64,000 bases of DNA, taken from contig NZ_CP155552.1 of assembly GCF_036632915.2 (NCBI RefSeq), positions 2,108,001 through 2,172,000 of the forward strand, read 5' to 3'. Shown piece by piece: positions 57,275 through 64,000 of the stretch. The translations under genes and the position numbers were made by a program. This stretch comes from Faecalibacterium taiwanense (GTDB lineage: Bacteria > Bacillota > Clostridia > Oscillospirales > Ruminococcaceae). The notes below the pieces were generated by a model. That model had not been told where the DNA came from, did no database searches, and saw only the letters and a list, made by a program, of their open reading frames with translations. How positions within the stretch are numbered: position 1 is the stretch's first letter; every line of letters starts with the position of its first letter.

Positions 57275-57876
57275 TTGAGCCTGTTTCAGAAAATCAAATC
57301 CGCCATCACCGTTCCGCAAGCTGCCAAGGTCTACGGCATGGAGCCCGACCGCCATGGCATGGTGTGCTGTCCGTTCCATTCCGACAGCGACCCCAGCATG
57401 AAGCTGAACGACAACTATTATTATTGCTTTGGCTGCGGAGCCAACGGAGATGCCATCGACCTCACCGCCAAATTGTTCGACCTGAACCCCGGCAAGCCGC
57501 CGAGAAGCTCGCAAGTGACTTCGGGCTTGACCCGGACAAGCCGCCCGCCAATGCCATCGCTCTGCCGCCGCCCAAGCGCGGCCTGACGGACGAGCAGTGG
57601 GCAGACATCGCCTACTGCCTGCGGGTACTGACCGATTATCTTGACCTGCTGCACGACTGGCAGGAGCGCTACAAGCCTGCCACCCCGGAGGAACCGCATG
57701 ACCCACGGTTTGAAGAAGCCCTCCACACGACCGAGACCGTCGAGCACCTGACAGACTGCGTTGCATTTGGAACACCCCAGCAGAAGGCCGATGCCGCCGC
57801 ACAGCTGCTGTCCGGGTCGTACCTGCTGATGTTGGAGGAGCGCACCGACCGCCTTGCTCTGGCGAAGTGCGCCTGA
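57275..57876 (+). CDS. CHC2 zinc-finger (primase-like) protein, one frameshift
   Basis: About 200 residues after repair. The N-terminal DnaG-type zinc finger is clear: KVYGMEPDRHGMVCCPFHSD (C-H ligands) and YYYCFGCGANGDAIDLTAKL. The frame then breaks at 57496 (one G missing): frame 1 goes to PPRSSQVTSG, frame 2 gives AAEKLASDFGLDPDKPPANA. There is no Toprim domain. TTG at 57275 is the start because AAAGGAGG is 7 bp upstream; an ATG at 57269 is too close. Paired with the SF3 helicase for element replication. Confidence 0.82.
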
Positions 57877-57890
57877 TAATTTATTCACCT

Positions 57891-57925
57891 GAAGTGGTGG
57901 GTCTCACCGTGAGACCCACCACTTC
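57891..57925 (+). terminator. Near-perfect palindrome between the CHC2 and helicase genes
   Basis: GAAGTGGTGGGTCTCAC and its exact reverse complement separated by one base, then CACTTTTC. A terminator or attenuator; the perfect symmetry also suits a protein-binding site. Confidence 0.6.
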
Positions 57926-57949
57926 ACTTTTCTAAAGGAGAACCGCCAC

Positions 57950-59266
57950 ATGAAGAAAAACATTTCCCGCAACCCCTTATGGCCGGACTGGTACAACGGC
58001 AAGAAGATCGATGAAGTCCAGTTTGGCCGTGCCTTTCTGGAACAGTGGCCGCTGAAATGCGTCAACGGAACGCTATACACGCTGGACGGCCCGGTGGAGG
58101 ACGAAAGCGAGATCAAGCAGCGCATCTTGGAGAACATCGAGGAATATGTCACCTCCGGCCTGTCCAAAAAGGTCACCAACATTCTGGAGACCATCAAGCT
58201 GCTGGCCTTTTCCGATCCGTTCCCCATTGAGCAGGACTGCATCCACCTTCAGAACGGCGTGTACCATCTGCCGGACGGCTCTTTTCAGGAGAGCCGCTTG
58301 TTCTGCCAGAACCGTCTGCCTGTGAACTACGACCCGAAAGCTGCCACCCCTGACCGTTGGCTGACCTTCCTGCACGAGCTGCTGGACGATGCCGACATCC
58401 CCACCTTGCAGGAGTATCTGGGCTACTGCCTGATCCCCAGCACCAAGGGACAGAAGATGATGCTCATTGTTGGCAAGGGCGGCGAGGGCAAGTCCCGCAT
58501 CGGGCTGGTGCTCAAACGGCTCATGGGAGATGCCGCCAGCAACGGCAGCGTCCAGAAAGTCGAGAACAACCGCTTTGCCCGTGCCGATTTGGAACGCCGC
58601 CTGCTGATGATCGACGATGACATGGACATGAATGCCCTGCCTAAAACGAATTATATTAAGACCATCGTGACCGCCGAGGCCAAACTGGACTTGGAGCGCA
58701 AGGGCGTCCAGAGTTACCAGCGGGACATTTACGCCCGGTTCCTCTGCTTCGGCAACGGCGCGTTGACCTCACTGTATGACCATTCGGACGGCTTCTTTCG
58801 CCGCCAGCTCATCCTGACCACCAAGGACAAGCCTGCCGACCGCACGGACGACCCTTTCCTTGTGGAGAAGATGTGCGCCGAGTTGGAGGGCATCCTGCTC
58901 TGGTGTCTGGAAGGTCTGCACCGGCTGGTGCAGAACGATTTCCGCTTCACGGTCAGCGAACGAGCCGCCGCCAACGTGGACACCATCAAACGCAGCAGCA
59001 ACAATGTCATCGACTTCATGGAGTCCGAGGGCTACTTCCGCTTCAAGGCGGACTACTCCATCAGCTCCAAGGAGTTCTATGACATTTACAAGCAGTGGTG
59101 CGAGGACAACGCCTGCCACAGCGTATCGGCGATTCGTTTCAGCGCCGAACTGCGCCAGAATGACCGCCGCTATAACCTTGAAGCCACCAACAACATCTAC
59201 CTGCCCGGTGGCCGCAGGGTGCGGGGATTCGTGGGCATTGAGCCGCTTGTTCACCCCTGTCCGTAA
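57950..59266 (+). CDS. SF3-type (P4/D5 family) DNA helicase
   Basis: 438 residues. A D5_N-like region (LQNGVYHLPDGSFQES, EYLGYCLIPSTKGQKM) precedes the ATPase: Walker A IVGKGGEGKSRIGLVL, Walker B LLMIDDDMDMNAL and motif C-like FLCFGNGALTSLYDHSDGFF. A C-terminal winged-helix-like part follows (SISSKEFYDIYKQWCED). It would unwind the element origin, with priming by the CHC2 partner. Start ATG with AAAGGAG. Confidence 0.9.
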   Translation: MKKNISRNPLWPDWYNGKKIDEVQFGRAFLEQWPLKCVNGTLYTLDGPVEDESEIKQRILENIEEYVTSGLSKKVTNILETIKLLAFSDPFPIEQDCIHLQNGVYHLPDGSFQESRLFCQNRLPVNYDPKAATPDRWLTFLHELLDDADIPTLQEYLGYCLIPSTKGQKMMLIVGKGGEGKSRIGLVLKRLMGDAASNGSVQKVENNRFARADLERRLLMIDDDMDMNALPKTNYIKTIVTAEAKLDLERKGVQSYQRDIYARFLCFGNGALTSLYDHSDGFFRRQLILTTKDKPADRTDDPFLVEKMCAELEGILLWCLEGLHRLVQNDFRFTVSERAAANVDTIKRSSNNVIDFMESEGYFRFKADYSISSKEFYDIYKQWCEDNACHSVSAIRFSAELRQNDRRYNLEATNNIYLPGGRRVRGFVGIEPLVHPCP

Positions 59267-59298
59267 AAAGTGCATTTTTTCACGGAAGAAGTTCGTAC

Positions 59299-59478
59299 AA
59301 CCTGTACGGTCTGTACTTGTACGCACCTGTACAGCAAATTGAAGAAAATTAAGACGTGGTATCGTTTATATTTCGTATTTCTGTACGTCGTACAGACCGT
59401 ACAGGTTATTTGAAGTCCGTACGCAATTTTTTCAGATGCGTACGGAGCAATCAAGTTCGCATTGTGCGAACTTGATTG
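59299..59478. other. Palindrome-rich segment, candidate replication origin or relaxase accessory region
   Basis: An 18-bp inverted repeat (AACCTGTACGGTCTGTAC at 59299 and its exact complement at 59390-59407) encloses further CTGTAC/GTACGC units, so the GTAC core recurs about nine times. At 59448-59478 stands a second palindrome with 14-bp arms (CAATCAAGTTCGCA). No gene overlaps. Directly behind the helicase gene. Confidence 0.6.
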
Positions 59479-59511
59479 TAACTCTCCCGCAGGAGACGTT
59501 CCCCCTCGGAG

Positions 59512-59580
59512 AGCCCACTACACTTTGCAGACCATAGGGATGAAAGTGTCATAGTGGGTTATTACACTTCCGCAGAAGTG
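59512..59580 (+). other. Predicted oriT with pMV158-like nick site
   Basis: CCCACTACACTTT is followed by its inverted partner AAAGTGTCATAGTGGG, then TTATTACACTT. The central TAGTGGGTTA resembles TAGTGTG/TTA, the MobM nick of pMV158, and AAGTGT/ACACTT forms the same kind of small stem around it. By analogy the nick is between 59558 and 59559. It is 73 bp before a relaxase of the matching family. Confidence 0.7.
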
Positions 59581-59631
59581 CATCTCCGTTCCCCGTCACC
59601 TCTCGATGAACCTTGAAAGGAGGGATGCCCT

Positions 59632-60897
59632 TTGGCAAGAAATGATGGCATTGACCGCACCAGTGTTCGAAATCTCGCCGTTTCGGACAAGGCCGTTGGC
59701 AACACTCAGCAGCACAACGAGCGCGAAAAGGACAGCTACCGGAACCCCGACATCATCCCCCAGCGCACTGCATGGAACATCCACTTCAAAAAGCCAACCG
59801 CCAGCTACACCGACCTGTTCTCCCAACTGGAAACCGCTGGTACGATTTCAACGCGCGGCCTGAAGCCGGATGCCACCCATTATTGCGAGCTTGTCTTTGA
59901 TGTCAACTCGGCCTATTTTGACAATCACGGTGGCTACGAGTTCGCCAAGCAGTTCTATGAGGATGCCTACAAAGCAGCCGTTCAAATCGTGGGTGGTGAG
60001 CAGTATATCCTCTCGGCAGTCATGCACGCTGATGAGATCAACCGTGCCATGACCGAAGCACTAGGCAGGGAGGTCTACCACTACCACCTCCATGTGGTCT
60101 ATGTACCTGTGGTGGAAAAACAGATCCTCTGGTCGAAACGCTGCAAGGATAAGGCACTGGTCGGCACAGTCAAGGAGACCGTCATGCAGGTCAGCCGGAG
60201 CAAGAAGTGGGCATCCAAGCCCCTGCTGGACGATGCCGGAAAGCCCGTGCTGCAAAAGAACGGCAAGCCAGTCCTGAAGAAGTCGCACAGCGTCCTGCAA
60301 GACGATTTCTTCAACTATATGCGTACTGCCGGGTACACCGATGTGGAGCGCGGCGAGCGTGGCAGCACCGAAGAACACCTGACTGTCACTCAGTTCAAAG
60401 TCCAGCGGGAGCAGGAACGGCTGGACACCCTGACCACCCAAGCCGACCAGCAGGCACAATCGCTTGCCAAAACCAGTCAGGCCCTCTCCCAAAAGGAGAA
60501 AGAACTTGCCTCCATTCAGAAAAAGACCACGCTCACGAAAGAAGCCCTCATTCATGCGCGTGATCTGGATTATATCGGCAAGCGCACCTTCCTCGGCAAC
60601 TACTCGCTGACCGAAGAAGAATTTTCCAAGCTGAAAAAGCAAGCCGACCACGGCTATATGATGGACGTGGAGAACCGCCGCCTGAAAGAAGAACTTTCCA
60701 CCGCCAAGAAGGAAACCATTCATTGGAGCAACAAGTACCACGACCTGTGGTACGATGTAAAGCCCTATCTGGACGCCATCCACCGTGCGCCTGAACTGGT
60801 TCGCAGCTTTCTGGAAAAGATTCTTGCCCCCAAGCAGGAGCGCACCATGAATGTGCAGCAGCGAAACCGCAGGCGTGGGCAGGATATGGAACTTTGA
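59632..60897 (+). CDS. Mob_V (Mob/Pre) family relaxase
   Basis: 421 residues. N-terminal relaxase domain with LKPDATHYCELVFDVNSAYF, AVMHADEINRAM and the histidine motif YHYHLHVVYVPVV. A central linker and a coiled coil near 255-310 (QREQERLDTLTTQADQQAQS) are typical of MobV proteins. It nicks oriT for transfer by a helper conjugation system. TTG start with AAAGGAGGG 7 bp upstream, the same context as the CHC2 gene. Confidence 0.93.
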   Translation: MARNDGIDRTSVRNLAVSDKAVGNTQQHNEREKDSYRNPDIIPQRTAWNIHFKKPTASYTDLFSQLETAGTISTRGLKPDATHYCELVFDVNSAYFDNHGGYEFAKQFYEDAYKAAVQIVGGEQYILSAVMHADEINRAMTEALGREVYHYHLHVVYVPVVEKQILWSKRCKDKALVGTVKETVMQVSRSKKWASKPLLDDAGKPVLQKNGKPVLKKSHSVLQDDFFNYMRTAGYTDVERGERGSTEEHLTVTQFKVQREQERLDTLTTQADQQAQSLAKTSQALSQKEKELASIQKKTTLTKEALIHARDLDYIGKRTFLGNYSLTEEEFSKLKKQADHGYMMDVENRRLKEELSTAKKETIHWSNKYHDLWYDVKPYLDAIHRAPELVRSFLEKILAPKQERTMNVQQRNRRRGQDMEL

Positions 60898-60914
60898 TTT
60901 TCGGAGGATACCAT

Positions 60915-61091
60915 TTGAATAAAAAGAAGAAGTCAAACAAATCCGGCTACCCGGATGAAGCAATCAAGACCCTTGCACGTTGCTTTTATCCCTCCATGGT
61001 TGAGTTTTTCAACAGCGAGGAAGGCCAGCGTGAATATGAGGAATGGCTGAAAGAGCAGGAAGTTCTACAAGCCTTGCCTGTTGCAGCATAA
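60915..61091 (+). CDS. Small protein behind the relaxase
   Basis: 58 residues from TTG 60915 with GGAGGA 6 bp upstream. Basic start NKKKKSNKSGYPDEA, then IKTLARCFYPSMVEFFNSEE, acidic end. No family recognised, though small proteins with this layout commonly follow relaxase genes in clostridial elements. A hairpin with two mismatches (61097-61127) follows. Confidence 0.65.
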   Translation: MNKKKKSNKSGYPDEAIKTLARCFYPSMVEFFNSEEGQREYEEWLKEQEVLQALPVAA

Positions 61092-61149
61092 AAACAGCAG
61101 GACGCTCCCAGTAAAGGGAACGCCCTGCCTTATATAGATGTATCTCACC

Positions 61150-61186
61150 GAGGTGTGTCCAGTTGGGCACACCTCTTATTTTTTTG
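61150..61186 (+). terminator. Terminator of the relaxase operon
   Basis: GAGGTGTG/CACACCTC stem, then TTATTTTTTT. Likely the right-hand end of the element's transcription. Confidence 0.85.
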
Positions 61187-61189
61187 CCC

Positions 61190-61441
61190 TTAATCTTCTA
61201 ACCCATGGCTCCCGGCTGCATTTTTCAAATATTCCTCTGGGTCACCGTTCAGAATCAAATCGGCATAGCTCAGCGGGTCATTGTAGATCAGGTAGTCCAA
61301 TTCCGTCTGCTGTGCCATAGTCACATTCAGTGCATCCTCGACCCCGGTGCAGCCGATGGAAATTTTTCTCCCATCTTGGAGAGTCAACTCCACGCACCCG
61401 GTATCCATGTTGAACGAACAGGCTCTTGCATCGTACTTCAT
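61190..61441 (-). CDS. DUF6061 family protein
   Basis: 83 residues from ATG 61441 with GGAGGG 7 bp upstream. CVELTLQDGRKISIGC and ELDYLIYNDPLSYADLILNG with GDPEEYLKNA are the family signature as I remember it from Faecalibacterium. Function unknown. It lies between the element and tRNA-Tyr, so it could belong to either side. Confidence 0.75.
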   Translation of the reverse strand: MKYDARACSFNMDTGCVELTLQDGRKISIGCTGVEDALNVTMAQQTELDYLIYNDPLSYADLILNGDPEEYLKNAAGSHGLED

Positions 61442-61543
61442 AATCATACCCTCCAAATCTTGTGATTGTCTTACGGTTTATGACAAGGTATCGGGGTTTT
61501 GCGCCGTCCACGGGAGCCTTCGTTGTTGTACCCGAAGAAAACG

Positions 61544-61587
61544 AAAAATCCGAACCCTTCTCCAATCGGAAACAGGTTCGGATTTTT
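61544..61587 (-). terminator. Terminator of tRNA-Tyr
   Basis: AAAAATCCGAACC/GGTTCGGATTTTT, 13-bp stem with T run on the minus strand. Confidence 0.85.
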
Positions 61588-61593
61588 CTTGTT

Positions 61594-61678
61594 TGGTGGG
61601 CGCGGGTGGATTCGAACCACCGAAGCTGAAAGCAGCAGATTTACAGTCTGTCCCCATTGGCCACTCGGGAACACGCCC
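61594..61678 (-). tRNA. tRNA-Tyr (GTA)
   Basis: 85 nt including an encoded CCA. Acceptor GGGCGTG/CGCGCCC, anticodon arm CAGACTGTAAATCTG with GTA, a long class II variable arm and TTCGAAT T-loop. Confidence 0.97.
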
Positions 61679-61712
61679 ATATTCAGTTTTGCAGTCCATG
61701 GGTTGCCTGTAT

Positions 61713-61741
61713 ATATTACCACCCGGATGATAGTTTGTCAA
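61713..61741 (-). promoter_or_regulatory. Promoter of tRNA-Tyr
   Basis: TTGACA (61736-61741), 17-bp spacer, TAATAT (61713-61718). Confidence 0.88.
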
Positions 61742-61793
61742 CATCTTTTGCGGAATTTTTGGATTTTTGTGCCGAAAGCAAAAGTACAAAAGC

Positions 61794-61831
61794 AAAAGCC
61801 GCCCAGAAATCAACGTTCCTGAGCGGCTTTT
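61794..61831 (-). terminator. Terminator of tRNA-Thr
   Basis: AAAAGCCGC/GCGGCTTTT stem directly behind the tRNA CCA end; TTTTGCTTTTG follows on the minus strand. Confidence 0.85.
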
Positions 61832-61906
61832 TGGAGCTGGTGACAGGAGTTGAACCTGCAACCCACTGATTACAAATCAGTTGCGCTGCCATTGCGCCAC
61901 ACCAGC
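61832..61906 (-). tRNA. tRNA-Thr (TGT)
   Basis: 75 nt with encoded CCA. Acceptor GCTGGTG/CACCAGC, anticodon stem ACTGA/TCAGT with loop TTTGTAA, anticodon TGT. T-loop TTCAACT. Confidence 0.97.
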
Positions 61907-61928
61907 ATGGACCAAGCGGTCTTTTGAT

Positions 61929-61957
61929 AGAATACCAAAAAACGCGCGGCTTGTCAA
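61929..61957 (-). promoter_or_regulatory. Promoter of tRNA-Thr
   Basis: TTGACA (61952-61957), 17-bp spacer, TATTCT (61929-61934). Beyond it, 61958-62150, nothing further is recognised. Confidence 0.88.
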
Positions 61958-62152
61958 TATCTTCTTGGCGCGCAAAAAACAACCCATTCCCCAAACAGTA
62001 TACTATACCGTTTAACAAATGAGGTGCCATTGCCATCAGTTCATGCTTTCGTCTGCTTTTAGCATTCTTTTCTGTTGTATCACATTTTGATACCCGTAAT
62101 TTTCAACGCAATACATCGATAATAAAATCGAACCATCCGATTCTATTATCAT

Positions 62153-62191
62153 AAAAACCCCACAGGAACCGCGGACGGCTCCTGTGGGGTT
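62153..62191 (-). terminator. Terminator of rsmA
   Basis: AACCCCACAGGA/TCCTGTGGGGTT stem with TTTT on the minus strand. Confidence 0.88.
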
Positions 62192-62229
62192 CAAAGCCTG
62201 TTGTATTCTTTTTTGAGCAGCGGGCTGCT

Positions 62230-63084
62230 TCAGCGGGCAAGGGCCTGCTGGATCTTTGCAAAATCCTCCAGTGTGAGGGCTTCCGGGCGGATGCGGGCAT
62301 CAAAACCGGCGGCTTCAATGGCGGCTGTCACCGCGTCCTTGGACATCCCCAGGCCGCTGGCAATGGCGTTTGCAGCCGTTTTGCGGCGCTGTCCGAAGGC
62401 GGCACGCACCAGCGCAAAATAGCCTTCTTCGTCCTCCACCTGCACAGCGGGCTGCGGACGGATCTCCATGCGCACCACAGCGCTGGTCACCTTGGGGGCC
62501 GGGTAAAAACTGCCGGGCGCAGCGGTGAACATCATTTTGGAGGTGGCATAGTAGCTCACCGCGCAGCTGATGGCGCTGGATGCACGGGTGCCGGGCGCAG
62601 CAGCCAGACGGTCGGCAGCTTCCTTCTGTACCATGACGGTCAGGCTTTCAATGGGCAGGCGGTCGCCCAGCAGCTTCATGACGATGGGACTGGTGATGTA
62701 GTAGGGCAGGTTAGCGCACACAGCCACCGGCATACCGGGGAACTCTTCCGCAATAAGAGCCTTCAGGTCAACTTTCAGTACATCCTGTAATACCAGTTTA
62801 AAATTGTCCACTCCGGCCATCGTTTCGGCCAGCAGCGGCGGCAGGCGTTCGTCCACTTCAATGGACACCACCTTGGCGGCGCGCTTTGCCAGTTCCCGGG
62901 TCAGCACACCGATGCCGGGGCCGATCTCAATGACACCATAGCGCTTATCCACGCCACTGGCATCCACGATCTTGGGCGGCAGGCCCGGGTTGATGATAAA
63001 GTTCTGTCCAAAACCCTTGGAGAGTGCAAAATCGTATTTTTCACACAGGGCGCGGATCACCGAGAGGTCGGTCAGTTCGGGCAT
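62230..63084 (-). CDS. rsmA: 16S rRNA (adenine1518-N6/adenine1519-N6)-dimethyltransferase
   Basis: 284 residues; KsgA dimethylates two adenines in the 16S 3' hairpin. SAM motif I VIEIGPGIGVLTRELAKRA, motif IV VCANLPYYITSPIVMKLL, and KGFGQNFIINPGLPPKIV at the start. ATG 63084 is preferred over 63093: AGG stands 9 bp before it, while the first ATG touches the Shine-Dalgarno. Confidence 0.96.
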   Translation of the reverse strand: MPELTDLSVIRALCEKYDFALSKGFGQNFIINPGLPPKIVDASGVDKRYGVIEIGPGIGVLTRELAKRAAKVVSIEVDERLPPLLAETMAGVDNFKLVLQDVLKVDLKALIAEEFPGMPVAVCANLPYYITSPIVMKLLGDRLPIESLTVMVQKEAADRLAAAPGTRASSAISCAVSYYATSKMMFTAAPGSFYPAPKVTSAVVRMEIRPQPAVQVEDEEGYFALVRAAFGQRRKTAANAIASGLGMSKDAVTAAIEAAGFDARIRPEALTLEDFAKIQQALAR

Positions 63085-63167
63085 AGATTCCATCCTTTTT
63101 CATAGTACGATTTGAATGCCCTCCGCGTCGCTTTGGGCATATTCAGCGGAAATATTATTATAATATG

Positions 63168-63203
63168 GCAACCCAGCCAGACCTGCGGGTCTGGCTGGGT
63201 TGC
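63168..63203. terminator. Strong GC-rich hairpin
   Basis: GCAACCCAGCCAGACC/GGTCTGGCTGGGTTGC, a perfect 16-bp stem with a 4-nt loop, between the protease gene and rsmA. T-rich flanks are weak on both sides, so the terminator role is likely but not certain. Confidence 0.6.
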
Positions 63204-63390
63204 ATTTTCACGAGAAGGGGTCGGTACGGTAAACGGGAGCGCTGCGGGGCGCTCCAAAACGCCTTTTCACGTGAGGAGTCGATACGGCAGGCAGCATCAC
63301 CGCGCCCTACGGGCGCGATCAAAAGCCGTTTCAAGAAAGGAACATGCGTACGGCAAACAGCACCGCAATAAACCGGGTTCCTTTTTACAA
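63204..63390. repeat. Three imperfect tandem units
   Basis: Units of about 55-65 bp. Each has, on the minus strand, a CCGTAY block (CCGTACGC, CCGTATCGAC, CCGTACCGAC), a C/T-rich stretch and GTGAAAA or TTGAAAC; two of them then carry a GAGCGCC or GCGCCC inverted repeat. No reading frame runs through. Not related by eye to the CCCTCTCAG repeat family. Confidence 0.6.
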
Positions 63391-63427
63391 GAAGAAGCCC
63401 ATGCAGCATTTCTGCCGGTTTTACCCT

Positions 63428-64000
63428 TTATTCTGCGCTGGATGCTGCTTCACCGCCGGCTTCTGCTTCGGTGGAGGAAGCCGTTTCCTCAGAGGAAGCG
63501 TTCTCCGGCTCAGTGGCAGCGCTGTCGGCTTCTTCGGAAGCAGCAGCCGAAGAAGCTGCTTCGTTGACACCGCCCAGAGTCGTGGTACCGCTCAGCTGCT
63601 GTGCTGCGCTGACCGCACGCTGGATCTGCGGGTCATCCTTGGGGGTATAAGCGTAGAAATTCGTGGTCTCTTCGGCACTGAGGGCACGCTCCACATCCAC
63701 GCTCAGGCCGGTGCCATCAAAGCAGGAGCCGTCGCCGCAGATGAGCTTTGCCACCGTGATGCTCACGGCGCTGCCATCCGAAAGGCGCTGCGGGCTGCTC
63801 TGGATGGTTCCCTTGCCCATGGTGGTGGTGCCCACCAGACGTGCGCCGTTCATGGTGCGCAGGCTGGCAGCAAACAGCTCTGCTGCGCTGGCAGTGTTGC
63901 CGTTGACCAGACAGACGATGGGCAGCTCCACCTTGCTCTCATCGTCGCTGCTGCCAATGATGGTGCGGTTTCCGTTCTTATCCTCGGCATAGGCCACAGT
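63428..64000 (-). CDS. C-terminal processing protease (S41/CtpA family), 5' end outside the window
   Basis: The last about 190 residues. LPIVCLVNGNTASAAELFAA contains the catalytic serine region and GTTTMGKGTIQSS the catalytic lysine. A later LSDGSAVSITVAKLIC and VDVERAL are typical of the domain end. A low-complexity tail of about 50 residues rich in A, S and E closes the protein, perhaps wall-exposed. N-terminal membrane anchor and PDZ domain would be beyond position 64000. Confidence 0.9.
   Translation of the reverse strand, partial: TVAYAEDKNGNRTIIGSSDDESKVELPIVCLVNGNTASAAELFAASLRTMNGARLVGTTTMGKGTIQSSPQRLSDGSAVSITVAKLICGDGSCFDGTGLSVDVERALSAEETTNFYAYTPKDDPQIQRAVSAAQQLSGTTTLGGVNEAASSAAASEEADSAATEPENASSEETASSTEAEAGGEAASSAE

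Larger units (their letters stand above)
47805..61186. mobile_element. Integrative mobilizable element with serine recombinase and Mob_V relaxase
   Basis: Gene content defines it: large serine recombinase at the left end, toxin-antitoxin pair, AT-rich cargo, sigma-like factor, XRE regulator, CHC2 zinc-finger protein, SF3 helicase, oriT and Mob_V relaxase at the right. There are no conjugation channel genes, so transfer would need a helper. A large serine recombinase with a Mob_V relaxase is also the core of the Tn4451 group. The limits given are the outermost element hairpins; the exact att sites were not found, and the DUF6061 gene at 61190-61441 may be inside or outside. Confidence 0.8.

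Noticed and set aside
59299..59478. CRISPR array
   Set aside because: Repeated GTAC units are short, inverted and unevenly spaced; there are no unique spacers and no cas genes.

Overview
The window comes from a GC-rich Gram-positive Clostridia genome. The best fit is a Faecalibacterium-type member of the Oscillospiraceae. Gene order, Shine-Dalgarno strength, DUF6061 and UPF0210 proteins, and the density of hairpin repeats at gene ends all suggest this; no 16S gene is present to prove it. Most of the window is ordinary chromosome.

0-22 kb, mostly minus strand: the infC-rpmI-rplT ribosomal operon, with a consensus promoter, a leader attenuator and an ATT start for infC; then trmH, dprA, topA, trmFO, plsX, rnc, smc, ftsY and rdgB. 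The addB-addA recombination nuclease follows. 22-36 kb: ruvX, a lipoprotein peptidyl-prolyl isomerase, a DUF1292 protein, a probable 6S RNA, a redoxin-like protein without peroxidatic cysteine, ispE, an aminotransferase with a coupled Lrp-type regulator, an ACT/UPF0210 pair, a DUF559 nuclease gene enclosed by inverted repeats, spoIIR, a peptidoglycan-binding protein and sbcDC. 36-47.7 kb: a PC4-like DNA-binding protein, an HD hydrolase, a REC/HD-GYP/GGDEF protein, and a division cluster (ftsW, murA, ftsZ and a coiled-coil protein, with a divergent class B PBP gene), then xpt and a patatin-like lipase.

47.8-61.2 kb is an integrative mobilizable element. It carries a large serine recombinase, a RelBE-type toxin-antitoxin pair, an AT-rich cargo block (50.0-55.5 kb), a sigma-like factor, an XRE regulator, a CHC2 zinc-finger primase-like protein, an SF3 helicase, a palindrome-rich segment, an oriT resembling that of pMV158 and a Mob_V relaxase. 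The cargo is a run of small unrecognised minus-strand genes, several membrane-anchored, interleaved with C-terminal gene fragments. Two fragments share an identical 19-bp junction and each lies just upstream of a small membrane-protein gene. I read this as a possible collection of displaced toxin-tip and immunity modules; this is inference. The end of the window holds tRNA-Tyr and tRNA-Thr, each with its own promoter and terminator, then rsmA and the 3' part of a CtpA-type protease gene.

Two genome-wide signals deserve attention. First, a family of REPIN-like inverted repeat doublets sits tight against stop codons at about nine places, and one pair encloses the DUF559 nuclease. Second, seven genes (trmFO, trmH, addA, lrp, the ftsZ-linked coiled-coil gene, ftsW and the CHC2 gene) are each broken by exactly one missing base, mostly in homopolymers. 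Since ftsW is among them, sequence error is the likeliest cause; they are annotated as full genes with the break noted.
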